Shown here: in pieces, positions 49,118 through 59,064 of the stretch | How positions within the stretch are numbered: the first letter of the stretch is position 1 | Layout of the letters: each line of letters begins with the position of its first letter | From: Stentor roeselii | Taxonomy: Eukaryota > Ciliophora > Heterotrichea > Heterotrichida > Stentoridae | Direction of reading: 5' to 3' | DNA length: 64,000 nt | Assembly (NCBI GenBank): GCA_006503475.1 | Contig: RSEH01000046.1 | Span: forward strand, 62,001-126,000 | Translations under genes and position numbers: made by a program | The notes under the pieces: generated by a model | What the model was told of the DNA's origin: nothing | What the model saw: the letters and a program-made list of their open reading frames with translations, nothing else | Database searches by the model: none

Positions 49118-49963
49118 ATGAGTTTTCTATTCGATGAAAAAGAGTCCCGAACCGAGCGAAAATACAGTAATATCGACTACCTAAAACATGCAAACATAAT
49201 GAAGAAAGAGAACCAAGACCTCAAAAACAACCTAAAACTCCTCAACAAGTCCCTAGACAAAATCCTAAAATCCAACAAAAACATCAACAAAAATCGTTAT
49301 TCAAGTCCAATAAACGATAGTGAAGAAGACATCCAAAAAAAAATCGAATCAACCGAGTTCCTAATCCTAAAATACAAAAAAGAAATAAACCACTTAAAAG
49401 AAACTCAATCCCCAAGAGACCTTTCCGAAAAACTTCGAATAAGCCAAGAAATCTCTTCCTTAAAAGCGCAAGTAAACGATTTAGAATCAGAAAACTTGAA
49501 ACTATCAAAAAGTAAACCATTAAAAGAAGACAAAAACCTAAAAAAAGAATTGATTCTTTTGAAAGATCGAGTCTCTTCTCTTCAAATCATGATCAAAGAA
49601 GATGAAAAATTGATTAATGAGTTTAAATCAAAAGTCAAAGAAACTGCGAAATTCAGGAAAAGTCCTCAATTTGAAGAAAAATTGAAGGAAGATGAACCTG
49701 ATGCCGTGGAACTCAAACAACGAGTGTCAGAACTTGAGATGCAGAAAAAGCAGGAAGAAAACTCTTGGAAAGTCAGAATTAATGACTTGAAAATAATCAT
49801 TGAAGCTAAAGAAGCTGAAATCGCTGAACTTGAGGCTATACTAAAAGAAAAAGACAAAAACTGTCGAATTAAAAAAATGAATATCAAGGCCTCGCAACGC
49901 GAGTCACGTTCATTCCAACCAAAAGTTATTTCAAGTCAATCAAAAGAGCGTCTTTCCAACTAA
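49118..49963 (+). CDS. coiled-coil protein
   Basis: 281 aa, ATG in CACATAAATG context. From about residue 25 to 255 it is nearly continuous coiled coil, Lys/Glu/Leu-rich, with one break near residues 60-75 (RYSSPINDSEED). The C-terminus is basic (KKMNIKASQRESRSFQPK). No catalytic motif. Structural role inferred; family unknown. Codons change from C-rich at the 5' half to T/G-rich at the 3' half, like most genes here. Confidence 0.8.
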   Translation: MSFLFDEKESRTERKYSNIDYLKHANIMKKENQDLKNNLKLLNKSLDKILKSNKNINKNRYSSPINDSEEDIQKKIESTEFLILKYKKEINHLKETQSPRDLSEKLRISQEISSLKAQVNDLESENLKLSKSKPLKEDKNLKKELILLKDRVSSLQIMIKEDEKLINEFKSKVKETAKFRKSPQFEEKLKEDEPDAVELKQRVSELEMQKKQEENSWKVRINDLKIIIEAKEAEIAELEAILKEKDKNCRIKKMNIKASQRESRSFQPKVISSQSKERLSN

Positions 49964-49987
49964 CTAATCTTTAAAAAATCCCTTCTT

Positions 49988-50055
49988 ATAAATCCTTCCT
50001 TCATACTCTTCCTATAAATCCTTCCTTCCATACTCTTCCTATAAACCCTTCCTCC
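49988..50055 (+). repeat. 26-27-nt C/T-rich tandem repeat
   Basis: About 2.6 units of ATAAATCCTTCCTTCATACT-type sequence, starting at 49988, 50014 and 50041, in a C/T-rich spacer (49964-50230) between converging genes. Likely replication-slippage product. Confidence 0.7.
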
Positions 50056-50234
50056 CCTTCCCACTAAAAAACCCTTAAAAACAACCTCCTCTCAAAACCC
50101 TTCAAAAAATCCTTCTAAAATCTTCCAATCTTTCCAAAACCCTTCAAACAACTCACTAAACCTTCAAATAACTCACTAACCCCTCCCAAATCCTTCCATA
50201 ATCCTTACCCTTTAAATTACTGATGCCGAATTAT

Positions 50235-50822
50235 TTATAAATTTCCATCTAAGTCCATTCCCTGCCCATCCAAATCCATCATTCCTTCCTCCCTTCCCTT
50301 CTTTCCACTGGCCCCAGCCCTTGAAAAGTCAGGCATGGGTCTTGCTTTAAACTCAAATTTTTTAGGCGAGTCATTTTTTTGAGTCAAAAAACTGTTGGTG
50401 AATTGACTGTCAGGAGTATCACATCTCGAAGCTGTACTCGCCTTCGACGCACTTCGATAGCAGGTCAAATTAAACTCTTGAAAAGATGTCGTTGAATGTT
50501 TAAACAACTTCGGCACAAAAGGGTTTGAAAAGTTTGGCATTGGACGAGCTTTGAACTGAAAATTCGGCTTTGGAGGAGGCTCTGGAACTGGCTTGCATTT
50601 GTGATGAGCTTTAAATATTGCACGACGCTCTTGGCTTGGCGTACCGAAAGGACTTGACGTCGAGCCAACTGATTGAGTTGAACTTACGCAAGGCTTTGAT
50701 GGTGAGAAACGGATTGATAAGTATTCTGCACGTTCTTGACCGTTTTCGAGTCGTAGCTTTTTTATTGGGTTGTATTGGGTAAATGCGTAGGGCTCGAAAC
50801 TTCTTTTAAAGTTCGAATTCAT
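50235..50822 (-). CDS. TPX2-like spindle/microtubule protein
   Basis: 195 aa, mostly disordered and Ser/Pro/Lys-rich. Two copies of a FKARPMP motif occur: FQFKARPMPNFSNPFVP and FEFKARPMPDFSRAG. The first follows HHKCKPVPEPPPKP. This Phe-x-Ala-x-Pro-x-Pro pattern is that of TPX2-family modules, which bind microtubules and importin. The gene is far shorter than animal TPX2 (about 750 aa) and lacks an Aurora-binding N-terminus that I can see. A microtubule role is therefore inferred from the motif alone. Confidence 0.7.
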   Translation of the reverse strand: MNSNFKRSFEPYAFTQYNPIKKLRLENGQERAEYLSIRFSPSKPCVSSTQSVGSTSSPFGTPSQERRAIFKAHHKCKPVPEPPPKPNFQFKARPMPNFSNPFVPKLFKHSTTSFQEFNLTCYRSASKASTASRCDTPDSQFTNSFLTQKNDSPKKFEFKARPMPDFSRAGASGKKGREEGMMDLDGQGMDLDGNL

Positions 50823-51168
50823 TATTGTTAGAATTCAAATTTAAATTTTGAAAGAAAGTTTTAGGGGGTTTTTGGAAATATTCGAAGTTTAATGTTTTTG
50901 ATATACCCCAAATGATTTTTTAAGGATAAGATATATCTATTAGAATTTCTTTACTTATTCAGAAGCATCGGTGAAGTTTACCCCTAAAATTGAAAAATTT
51001 TATCAAATCGAGAAAAAAAGACAAAACCTCTAAAAACTCAAGAATCGACAAGAAAGATAAAAAAACTTCACTTAAAATAAATCCTCTTACACAACTGTAA
51101 ATCATTCTAAAATTTCCAATTCATTGAAACCATTACACCTCAAACAACCACATTCATATCTCTCTCAA
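50823..51168. other. intergenic region, nothing recognised
   Basis: About 345 bp between two minus-strand genes; G/T-rich near 50870, A/C-rich from about 51000. No frame longer than chance. Confidence 0.5.
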
Positions 51169-51864
51169 CTATTTATTAAATTTAATAAAATTCGAAGTGC
51201 TTCTGGCATGAAAACTCTTCGCTTTAACGGGAGAATTATTCAAACTACCTCCCAAATTCCTAACTCCAACATCTTTAACTTTCTGACTTCCAACATAATA
51301 TTCAAACTTAACAGACTTTATAGTCTTAATAGCTTCGTTTGCATTAGCAAAACTTGCAATTCTTTTATGAGGAGTCACAATAGTCTTAGACTTCGGTTCA
51401 TATTCAGTGATTTCAATCAAAGGGTCTTTTTTACAAGTTTTAATTCTGCATCTTTGAATAATCTCCTGTTTTTTTAAAAGCTTTTCCTGTTCAGCGACTT
51501 TCAAATTAACAGAAGCAAGTCCTTGAGTCAAGGTCTCTACTTTTAATTGTAAGTCTTCATTGATTCCTTTTAATTTCTTGTTTTCTTCTGTTAGGACCTC
51601 GACAAGGTCTTCTTCACTTTTCGAGTTTTCAGTGAATGAGTTGATTGTTTCTAAAGCTTTAGGGTCAGGGTTCTTTGATTGTCGCTTGAATATCAGAAGA
51701 CTTTGAAGAAGGTCTTTCAGGTTTTCAAAGACTTCGTCGTGGTCAAGGTCTTCTAAGATGTCTAGCTCGTTTTGAGTGATTGTTTCTGATTCGATCTCGT
51801 TGTTTTCGAGGTAGCACTTGGAAAATAAAGACTTGTAATTTAGGAATCTTTGAAGATCTTCCAT
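51169..51864 (-). CDS. hypothetical coiled-coil protein
   Basis: 231 aa, ATG followed by GAAGATCTTCAAAG. N-terminal 85 residues are acidic helices (ETITQNELDILEDLDHDEVFENLKDLLQSL). Then comes a coiled coil (LTEENKKLKGINEDLQLKVETLTQGLASVNLKVAEQEKL-type heptads) and a basic C-terminal third with FEYYVGSQKVKDVGVRNLGG, perhaps a small conserved motif. No family recognised. Confidence 0.75.
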   Translation of the reverse strand: MEDLQRFLNYKSLFSKCYLENNEIESETITQNELDILEDLDHDEVFENLKDLLQSLLIFKRQSKNPDPKALETINSFTENSKSEEDLVEVLTEENKKLKGINEDLQLKVETLTQGLASVNLKVAEQEKLLKKQEIIQRCRIKTCKKDPLIEITEYEPKSKTIVTPHKRIASFANANEAIKTIKSVKFEYYVGSQKVKDVGVRNLGGSLNNSPVKAKSFHARSTSNFIKFNK

Positions 51865-52133
51865 TAGAATTATTGAGTTGCTGTTTAAGAGGAGTGGTTG
51901 ATAGGGTTAGATGAGTAGGATGGAAAAGATGCAAGTGAAGAATATTAGCGGTTAGGGATGAATACTTTTGGAGTTTTGTTTGTTGTTGTTGAAGAGAGGG
52001 AAAATTTATTTGTGAGGAGAAAAGTTTTGTTATAAGAGATTCAGTTAATTTTTTTCATATGGAAAATTCAACTTCTAGATAATTAGCTTTCGATGAGTTA
52101 TTGAATTTGTAATAGAATTGGACAAAGAATGTA

Positions 52134-52562
52134 TTAGTAAGATATATTAGAATAAATACCTAACTCATCCTTGTCCCAAAATAATTCACTCATTCTTGGC
52201 TCTTCAGAAAATTTCATAAAAAACTCTCCAACCTTATAAACCTTAGTCCTCTTATTAGTATATATTGTGAGAACATTGCCTTTGTACAAATTTGCGAACC
52301 CTCCAATAACCACAACAATATCAGAAGGTTTCAATCTTTTTCCATAATCTCCATAAAAGTTGCACTTAACAGATCCAGTTTCATCCGCAGTGAGAAACTG
52401 ATAAATCATATCTCCAGTTTTCGCCTGAATTTCACAGATTTTTTCAAGTAAAATTAACTTGATATCGATATTTTTATCATTAGGTGTGATACCAGCGACA
52501 TTATGACTGATTTTGACATGCTGATAGTCAATCGGTTTTTCTTGAATAATCATTATTACCAT
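52134..52562 (-). CDS. single-stranded DNA-binding OB-fold protein, SOSS-B/hSSB type
   Basis: 142 aa. One OB fold spans residues 28-120: [71 protein letters not shown], then [20 protein letters not shown]. The order LIx[17 protein letters not shown]-like, GD(I/V)-x-GG, Y(K/R)G-LT-Y and GEF-M-FSE-P matches human NABP1/NABP2. In animals it is the ssDNA-binding subunit of SOSS in double-strand-break repair. No C-terminal tail. Divergent from CK1, 30 bp between ATGs. Confidence 0.87.
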   Translation of the reverse strand: MVIMIIQEKPIDYQHVKISHNVAGITPNDKNIDIKLILLEKICEIQAKTGDMIYQFLTADETGSVKCNFYGDYGKRLKPSDIVVVIGGFANLYKGNVLTIYTNKRTKVYKVGEFFMKFSEEPRMSELFWDKDELGIYSNISY

Positions 52563-52592
52563 CTTAACCCCGTCAAAGCCTACCTAATTAAA

Positions 52593-53597
52593 ATGACATC
52601 TCTGAACATCCAGATAGGACACAACGTGAACAACAAGTACCAAGTCGGTCAAAAAATCGGCAGCGGGTCATTCGGACAGATCCATTCAGGAAGAAACACT
52701 CAAACCAACGAAGAAGTCGCATTAAAGTTCGAGAGTATCCGTTCGCGTCACCCTCAGCTGCTATACGAATCAAGGATTTACCAGATGCTTCAAGGTGGAG
52801 TCGGCATTCCCAACATTCACTGGTTTGGGGTAGAAGGAGAATTCAATGTCATGGTTTTGGACTTGATGGGTCCGTCACTTGAAGAACTTTTCAACACCTG
52901 CGGAAGACGATTTTCATTGAAAACTGTTTTGATGCTTGCTGACCAGATGATATCAAGAATCGAGTTTTTTCATGCGAAGAACTTCTTGCATCGAGATATT
53001 AAACCTGATAACTTTTTGATCGGTCAGGGGAAAAAAGCGAATCAAGTCTTTGTAATTGACTTTGGCCTTGCGAAAAAGTACAGAGATACGAAGACTCAAC
53101 AGCATATTCCTTATAAAGAAGGGAAAAGTTTGACCGGGACTGCCAGGTATGCGAGTCTTTATACTCACCTTGGAATTGAACAGGGTCGTAGAGATGACTT
53201 GGAAGGCCTTGGGTATGTTTTTCTTTACTTTTTGAAAGGGACTTTACCTTGGCAGGGCCTTCGGGCGCATAACCGCAAAGAAAAGTATGAAAAAATTATG
53301 CAGTCTAAGATGAACACCAGCCACCCAGTACTTTGTGAAGGATTCCCTCCGGAGTTCTGCACTTATATGAACTATTGTCGAAATCTTAAGTTTGAAGAAC
53401 GACCGGATTATGCGTATTTGAAGAGAATGTTCAAAGATTTGTTTTTTAGAGAAAATTATCAATATGACTATATCTTTGATTGGACTATTCTCAATTTCGT
53501 AAGAAGTAAATAGAACAAACAGAAAATTGAAGAAGAAAAAAACAAGTCGGAGAAAAATGAAGAGGAAAGAAAGTCAAGAGAAGTTAGGAATGTTTAA
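52593..53597 (+). CDS. casein kinase 1 (CK1) Ser/Thr kinase
   Basis: Spliced product 329 aa from ATG 52593 ([28 protein letters not shown]). Kinase motifs: Gly-loop [15 protein letters not shown] (catalytic Lys), [18 protein letters not shown], and [28 protein letters not shown], which is the CK1 substitute for APE. The 15-nt intron GTAAGAAGTAAATAG at 53499-53513 carries a TAG; splicing it out replaces a tail of VRSK with [21 protein letters not shown]-type charged residues, ending at 53597. CK1 phosphorylates acidic or primed substrates in many pathways. Ciliates have many copies. Tail probably tunes localisation or autoinhibition. Confidence 0.95.
53499..53513 (+). other. 15-nt spliceosomal intron at the CK1 3' end
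   Basis: GTAAGAAGTAAATAG; A at position 10. Retention stops the protein after KSR-like residues; splicing adds 27 charged codons. Confidence 0.85.
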
Positions 53598-53614
53598 TAT
53601 ATGGTTAAATAGGA

Positions 53615-54112
53615 CTATAATTGAGATAAAAAAGCCTCGGATAATAGTAAATTGCCACTTTCGCCGTATTCGGATTCGTAGAGGTTGTAGTAAAGGATTC
53701 CACCGAATCCGATTAGGATACAGTAAACGGATGCTAGGATTGAAAATTTAGATGATAAGGTTCCTGAGGATATCTCAATCACCAGGTATATTAACAAGAT
53801 CGTGCCGAAGAGAGAGCTTAACACGGAGTGCAAAATTATTATCTTGAACTTCTGGAAAAAGTAACCAAAAAAACCTAAAAGTGATAGAAAAATGAAGATT
53901 GTGTTAAAAAATATCAGGATAAAATTCTCTGAGAACCCGATTCCCCCCAACAGATCCAACGACTTCTTCACCAAAGCCACTTCTACTCTCTCATTTTTCA
54001 TCTGTATCAAAACACAAGCCAAATTAAACCCCGCTAAACCAAACTGCAAAAAAATCGCTAAAAACACAACCCAACTAAAAGGTAAACTAAAACTTCTTTT
54101 CCTTTTCCCCAT
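53615..54112 (-). CDS. four-pass membrane protein
   Basis: 165 aa. After a basic start (MGKRKRSF) there are four hydrophobic segments at about residues 13-36, 60-84, 91-115 and 122-143. The C-terminus is acidic and short (NLYESEYGESGN). Size and layout resemble tetraspan proteins, but the Cys-Cys-Gly motif of tetraspanins is absent. No family assigned. Converges with CK1 (17 bp) and is divergent from the GBP gene, 61 bp between ATGs. Confidence 0.78.
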   Translation of the reverse strand: MGKRKRSFSLPFSWVVFLAIFLQFGLAGFNLACVLIQMKNERVEVALVKKSLDLLGGIGFSENFILIFFNTIFIFLSLLGFFGYFFQKFKIIILHSVLSSLFGTILLIYLVIEISSGTLSSKFSILASVYCILIGFGGILYYNLYESEYGESGNLLLSEAFLSQL

Positions 54113-54173
54113 ATTTATCCATCTAATCCCAGTCCTTGACTCTTCAATCCAAAGTTTTTTCGAATCTGTATAA

Positions 54174-57100
54174 ATGGAACGAGTTTACTCAGAAAGTCCA
54201 ATTTTACTTCTTAGTTACTTTGAAGGAACTCGCGAGTTCAAACTATCAGAAGAAGGTCGGGCAATGTTAAAGACTTTAGACTCTCCCTTGGCCGTTGTAG
54301 GTGTAGCAGGAATGTACCGAACTGGTAAGTCTTACCTGCTGAATCGAGTACTTCTCGACCGAAAACTTGGCTTTGGAGTGGGACCCACAGTGAACCCGTG
54401 CACAAAGGGCATCTGGATCTGGGGGTCTCCTATAAAAGGAAGGACTATAGACGGTAGTCCTTGTAACGTTGTTATTCTTGACACTGAAGGCATCGGCGCT
54501 TTGGATCAAGACACTGACCACGACTCTCGAATTTTTTCACTCACTGTTCTGATTGTCTCTTGTTTTATTTATAATTCAAGAGGAAGTATCGATGAAGAAG
54601 CACTTAACAGTCTTAGTCTCGTCGTTAATCTTACCAAAAATATTCAGATTAAAAGTAAAGCGACTGAAGAGGCTGGAGCTGAAGAATATGCTCAATATTT
54701 CCCGACTTTTATGTGGGTTGTTAGAGATTTTGCATTGAAATTGGTTGATAATGATGGAGAAGCTCTTTCTTCTAAGGAGTATCTGGAAAAAGCACTTAAT
54801 GCTCAGAAAGGATTTTCTGATTTAGCTGAGGAAAAAAATAGAATTCGAAGACTTTTGAAAGAGTTTTTTAAAGATAGAGATTGTTGTACTTTGGTTAGGC
54901 CTGTTAACAATGAAAAGGACTTGCATAACTTAGAACATATTGACTTAAAAGACCTGAGGCCGGAGTTTGTGGATCAGTTTGTTTCTCTTAGGAATAAAGT
55001 CCTTAATAACTTGAAACCTAAAGCTCTGAATGGAAGGGTGCTTAATGGAGAAATGCTTGTAGAACTCATTGAAAGTTATGTCTATGCAGTCAACAAAGGA
55101 GCTGTCCCAAACATCGAAAACGCCTGGAACTACATCTGTAAAAATGAATGTGGAAAAGCATTTGAAGAGGCTCAAGAGATTTACAATAAAAAACTAGCAG
55201 AACTGTTAAATGAAAATTACCCGAATTTTGAAGAAGAGGTTCTTGGCTTTCATAAACAGGCAAGAAAGAAATCTTTTACATTCTTCAGAGAACGAGCCTT
55301 GGGAGAAGAGGCAGGACGATTCAACATTAAATTAAAAGAAACTCTTCAAGAAAAATGGCAACAGCTGAAATTTCAAAATGACATCGACTCAGAAAAGATC
55401 TGTTTAGACTTCTTAAAAAATAGCTATTCAAGTATCAACCAAAAACTCAAATCAAGTGAATTCAAATCATTTCTTGAATTTGAAAGAGAAGTCAGAACTC
55501 TTCAACAGTACTACAAAGAACATGGCCCTAAAGGACCTCAAAGAGATAAGCTTTTATATCAGTTCTGTCAGGGAAAAATCATTGAAAGTGCTGATATTTT
55601 TATGAAACAGTTGAATAGTGAAATTGAAATCATGGAATCGACTCATGCTGAACAGATGAGAGTTCTTGAAATGGATGCGAATCTTGTTCATGAAGAAATT
55701 GTTAAAGAAAAAGTTGAACTCAAAAAAATTATTCATGAAGTCGAAATTGAGAAAAAAGAACTTATTGCAAAGGATGAGTCTCTTGAAGAAGAAGTCAAAA
55801 CACTTAAGACACAAATATCGAAAATTGAAAATGAGGCAAAAATAATGGTAAAGAAAACTAAAGATGATGCTCAGAAAGAAATTGAAAATTTAAATAGTCA
55901 GCTTTTGAACTCTGAAGATGCAAGAAAATCTATTCATAATAAATTGATTCAACAAAATAGTGAGTTTAAAGAAAAAACTGCATTACATGAACAGAAAGTT
56001 AATCATTTGGAAAAAATGTTGGATGATTTGAAGAGTCGTGAAAAAGAATTGGAAATGGAAAATAAGAATCTTAATAAAAATCATCAGAGTGCTATCAAAG
56101 AACTTCAGACTAAACTTGAAATGCAAATTAAGACAATTGATTCGAAATTAGTTAGTGAGAATGAGGCGAGAATTGCTGCGGAAAAAGAATTAGAGGAGAC
56201 TCAAGATCGCCTGTCAAAACTCAAATCATCATTCGATTCAGAAATAACAAAATACCAATCGCGCATCGACGAGTTAACATCTCAAAACAAGCTGCTAACC
56301 CAATCCTTCGACAAAAAAGAAAAAGACTTCTCCTCCAAAGTTCGAGAAACCGAAAAGCTCGCCGAAGAGGTTGCTTCAAAGTTAAAAAAGCAAGTAGACG
56401 ATTTAGACCGAAGAACAAAAAAATCAGAAGACGCATTAAAATCCGAAATTTCTAAGCTAGACAAAGAAAACGCTGTAAAATCTCAACAAATCGAATTCTT
56501 CGAGACCCAAGTGCGCGAGTTAAAAGAACAGCTAGACGAAGAAAGAAAGCAACACACGATGATGATGGCTTCTCTCAGCTGCATGACAGACTCAAGCAAA
56601 AATCTAGAGCTAGAACTTGAAGCGCTTAAAGAAAAACATGCAAATGAAATGAAGTACAGCGAGGCTCAGCATGAGGCAGTCAAAAAAGAACTCATGGGCG
56701 ATATTGAAAAACTCACTCAAAGTAAAACTGATATTGAACTTAGATATAAACTCGACTCTTCTGAATGGATCCAAAAACATGAAAACCTTGCGGAAGATAT
56801 ACAGACTTTAACGAGTGATAAGGAAAAAATTAAGGAAAATAACGCGGAACTTAAAAGGATTATTGAAAATATGCAGAGTGATTTTGAAAATAAGTTTAAG
56901 GCTCGTGTTGGAACTTTGGAAAAACAGATTGATGAGGTTACTGAAAGGTTAAGTTTGGAAATTGAAATGGAAAAAAAAAATGCTGAAAAGTCATTTGCTT
57001 TGTTGAAGGAAAATTATGAAACTGAGAAGAAAAGATTGGAAAATCGACTTGCTGAGGAAAAGGAAAAGTATGAAAAAAAGGTTAAAGTTTTGACTGAGGA

Positions 57101-58946
57101 TTATGAGGAAAAAATTAGGCAGGATATGGAAAATTATGAAGAGGAAATTGAGTGTAAGGATCAGGAAATACGTGAATTGGAACAGTATATGAATGAACAG
57201 GTTAATCAACTGAAAAATCAGTTATCCCTAGACAACCAAAAGATAGAAACCCTCGAAAGATACGTAAAAGACCTAAAATCGCAACACGAGTCCCAAGAGC
57301 GTAACTACAACCACCTAATCGACCAGAACCAAATCAGGTTCAACCACGAGCGCACATCTCTCCAAGACAAAATCGACAAACTAACCTCCGAGCTAAGTAC
57401 AAAAGAGCGCGAAACGGCAATGATGACTTTCCAAAAGCAACAAAGCGATTCACAACTTCTCCAAAAGTCCGACGAATTAAAAGACATAAAAATCGAGTTA
57501 GACTCTTTAAAATCCTCTAACATAAAAAAATTCGAAGACTTAAAAGAAAACAACAGAAAAATGACAGAAGAAATAATTTCTTTAAAAAGTGACTACAAGC
57601 GCGAAGTCGCTTTAATCGCTCAAGAAAACGACTTCAAAACCGCCCGTGTTCAAGAACTAGAAAAATCTCTTCGAGACACTGAAGAAAAATACCGAGAAAG
57701 CTTAAAACTTCTAAAAAACGGAGGACATGATTCAGCAATAATCGAAAAACTGACTTCGGACAAAGACATCCTGATGAAAAAACTCCAGGAGAAGAAAAAA
57801 ACAATGAAACAACTTCAAGCTGGTTTCTCGAAGCAGTCTTCAGAGCTAGAACGAGAAAAATCTCAAATGAATGAAAAAATCATGAGTCTTGAAAGGACCT
57901 TAGCAGACCTTGAATTCAAAGCAGCTCTAGAAAAAGACCGCCCGGAAGGCGAAAGTCGATTTGACATTGAATCAACTGTCTTCAACGATGAAGTCGATCA
58001 GTTAAAGTCACAAGTTCAGGACTTAGAACATGAATTAACTTCTTGTAAAGCTTTACTTGACAGAGAAAAACTTTTATGGGAAAATAAATTCAAGTTCTTA
58101 GCAGAACAAAGAGAATCAGCAAAAAATGACTTGGCGGAAGCGCAGAGGAAATTTGAGTTCACTTTGCAGCAGATTCAGAGAAGGGAACAAAATGGGAAAG
58201 AAAAACAAGAAGGCACTTTGAACTCTTTGGTGTCGAGCATTGAAGCAAGGTATAACTCGAAGGTTAAGGACTTGCAAGACTTTTCTAATTCAACTATTGA
58301 ACATTTGAACTTGAAGATTAAATTATTGGAACAAGAAAGCAAGGGATTGAAGGAAGAACTTGAAATCGCTAGAAGGGGAAAACATCTTATTCATGGAAAT
58401 ATTGAAAAAAGATGTAGACAGCTTCAGGAAATGGAAGGTAAATTGCTTGGGGAGATTGAAAATTTAAGGGCGGAAAAGGAAAGGAAAAGTAAGGAGGTTA
58501 TGGATATTAATGTTTTGGAGAGGGAGAATATGAGGGGCCGGGCCACTGAGATGGAAAAAAAAATGAAAGATGCCGAAAGTGCAAAGGCTCAAATGTATCT
58601 AGAACTAGAAAAAGAAAGATCAAAATGGCAAATGGAAAGAGATCACTTACTCGCTGCTAAAAACGAAGCACTTGAAAACTTTGAAGCTATGCAAAACAAG
58701 CAAGAAATGCTTTTAAGAGAAAATGAAAGGCTCAAGGGTGATAAGGCTCGAAGTAGAGGCATGCAGAGTAAAAGAATTGAACATCATAAAGCTTTTAGTT
58801 CGCAGGCTGCTGGATCTCCTAGTAAACTTCAGGAATTTTACAGTCATCGGGTTGATTTGGATAGTATCAGGAATGACTCTTTTAGAAATGACTCTTTTAG
58901 AAATGACTCTCAGGGTAGTTATCGCAAGAGAAGCTTTGCAGATTAA
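54174..58946 (+). CDS. guanylate-binding-protein-type large GTPase with very long coiled coil
   Basis: 1590 aa, ATG in TATAAATGG context. Residues about 30-320 are a GBP/atlastin-type GTPase: GMYRTGKSYLLNR (G1), GIWIW (switch region with Thr before it, NPCTKG), LDTEGIG (G3), WVVRDF (G4-like RD). Residues about 320-460 look like the GBP helical domain. From about 480 to 1530 the protein is continuous coiled coil. The end has a 15-nt repeat (NDSFR) three times, and basic residues. Animal GBPs are about 590 aa and dynamin-like, acting on membranes. The added 1,000-residue rod suggests a tethering or cytoskeletal partner. No prenylation site. Confidence 0.9.
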   Translation: MERVYSESPILLLSYFEGTREFKLSEEGRAMLKTLDSPLAVVGVAGMYRTGKSYLLNRVLLDRKLGFGVGPTVNPCTKGIWIWGSPIKGRTIDGSPCNVVILDTEGIGALDQDTDHDSRIFSLTVLIVSCFIYNSRGSIDEEALNSLSLVVNLTKNIQIKSKATEEAGAEEYAQYFPTFMWVVRDFALKLVDNDGEALSSKEYLEKALNAQKGFSDLAEEKNRIRRLLKEFFKDRDCCTLVRPVNNEKDLHNLEHIDLKDLRPEFVDQFVSLRNKVLNNLKPKALNGRVLNGEMLVELIESYVYAVNKGAVPNIENAWNYICKNECGKAFEEAQEIYNKKLAELLNENYPNFEEEVLGFHKQARKKSFTFFRERALGEEAGRFNIKLKETLQEKWQQLKFQNDIDSEKICLDFLKNSYSSINQKLKSSEFKSFLEFEREVRTLQQYYKEHGPKGPQRDKLLYQFCQGKIIESADIFMKQLNSEIEIMESTHAEQMRVLEMDANLVHEEIVKEKVELKKIIHEVEIEKKELIAKDESLEEEVKTLKTQISKIENEAKIMVKKTKDDAQKEIENLNSQLLNSEDARKSIHNKLIQQNSEFKEKTALHEQKVNHLEKMLDDLKSREKELEMENKNLNKNHQSAIKELQTKLEMQIKTIDSKLVSENEARIAAEKELEETQDRLSKLKSSFDSEITKYQSRIDELTSQNKLLTQSFDKKEKDFSSKVRETEKLAEEVASKLKKQVDDLDRRTKKSEDALKSEISKLDKENAVKSQQIEFFETQVRELKEQLDEERKQHTMMMASLSCMTDSSKNLELELEALKEKHANEMKYSEAQHEAVKKELMGDIEKLTQSKTDIELRYKLDSSEWIQKHENLAEDIQTLTSDKEKIKENNAELKRIIENMQSDFENKFKARVGTLEKQIDEVTERLSLEIEMEKKNAEKSFALLKENYETEKKRLENRLAEEKEKYEKKVKVLTEDYEEKIRQDMENYEEEIECKDQEIRELEQYMNEQVNQLKNQLSLDNQKIETLERYVKDLKSQHESQERNYNHLIDQNQIRFNHERTSLQDKIDKLTSELSTKERETAMMTFQKQQSDSQLLQKSDELKDIKIELDSLKSSNIKKFEDLKENNRKMTEEIISLKSDYKREVALIAQENDFKTARVQELEKSLRDTEEKYRESLKLLKNGGHDSAIIEKLTSDKDILMKKLQEKKKTMKQLQAGFSKQSSELEREKSQMNEKIMSLERTLADLEFKAALEKDRPEGESRFDIESTVFNDEVDQLKSQVQDLEHELTSCKALLDREKLLWENKFKFLAEQRESAKNDLAEAQRKFEFTLQQIQRREQNGKEKQEGTLNSLVSSIEARYNSKVKDLQDFSNSTIEHLNLKIKLLEQESKGLKEELEIARRGKHLIHGNIEKRCRQLQEMEGKLLGEIENLRAEKERKSKEVMDINVLERENMRGRATEMEKKMKDAESAKAQMYLELEKERSKWQMERDHLLAAKNEALENFEAMQNKQEMLLRENERLKGDKARSRGMQSKRIEHHKAFSSQAAGSPSKLQEFYSHRVDLDSIRNDSFRNDSFRNDSQGSYRKRSFAD
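58872..58914 (+). repeat. 15-nt tandem repeat (NDSFR)
   Basis: Three units of AATGACTCTTTTAGA, the last ending with CAG. In-frame at the C-terminus of the GBP-like protein. Confidence 0.85.
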
Positions 58947-59064
58947 ATTTATGAAGACTAATGTTATTCTAGCTTTATAATATTATATCGTTTCACATCT
59001 CCAACATCCAATCCTAAAACCCCCTAAAAAATCTCCTAAAACAATTAAAAACCATAAAAAATAA

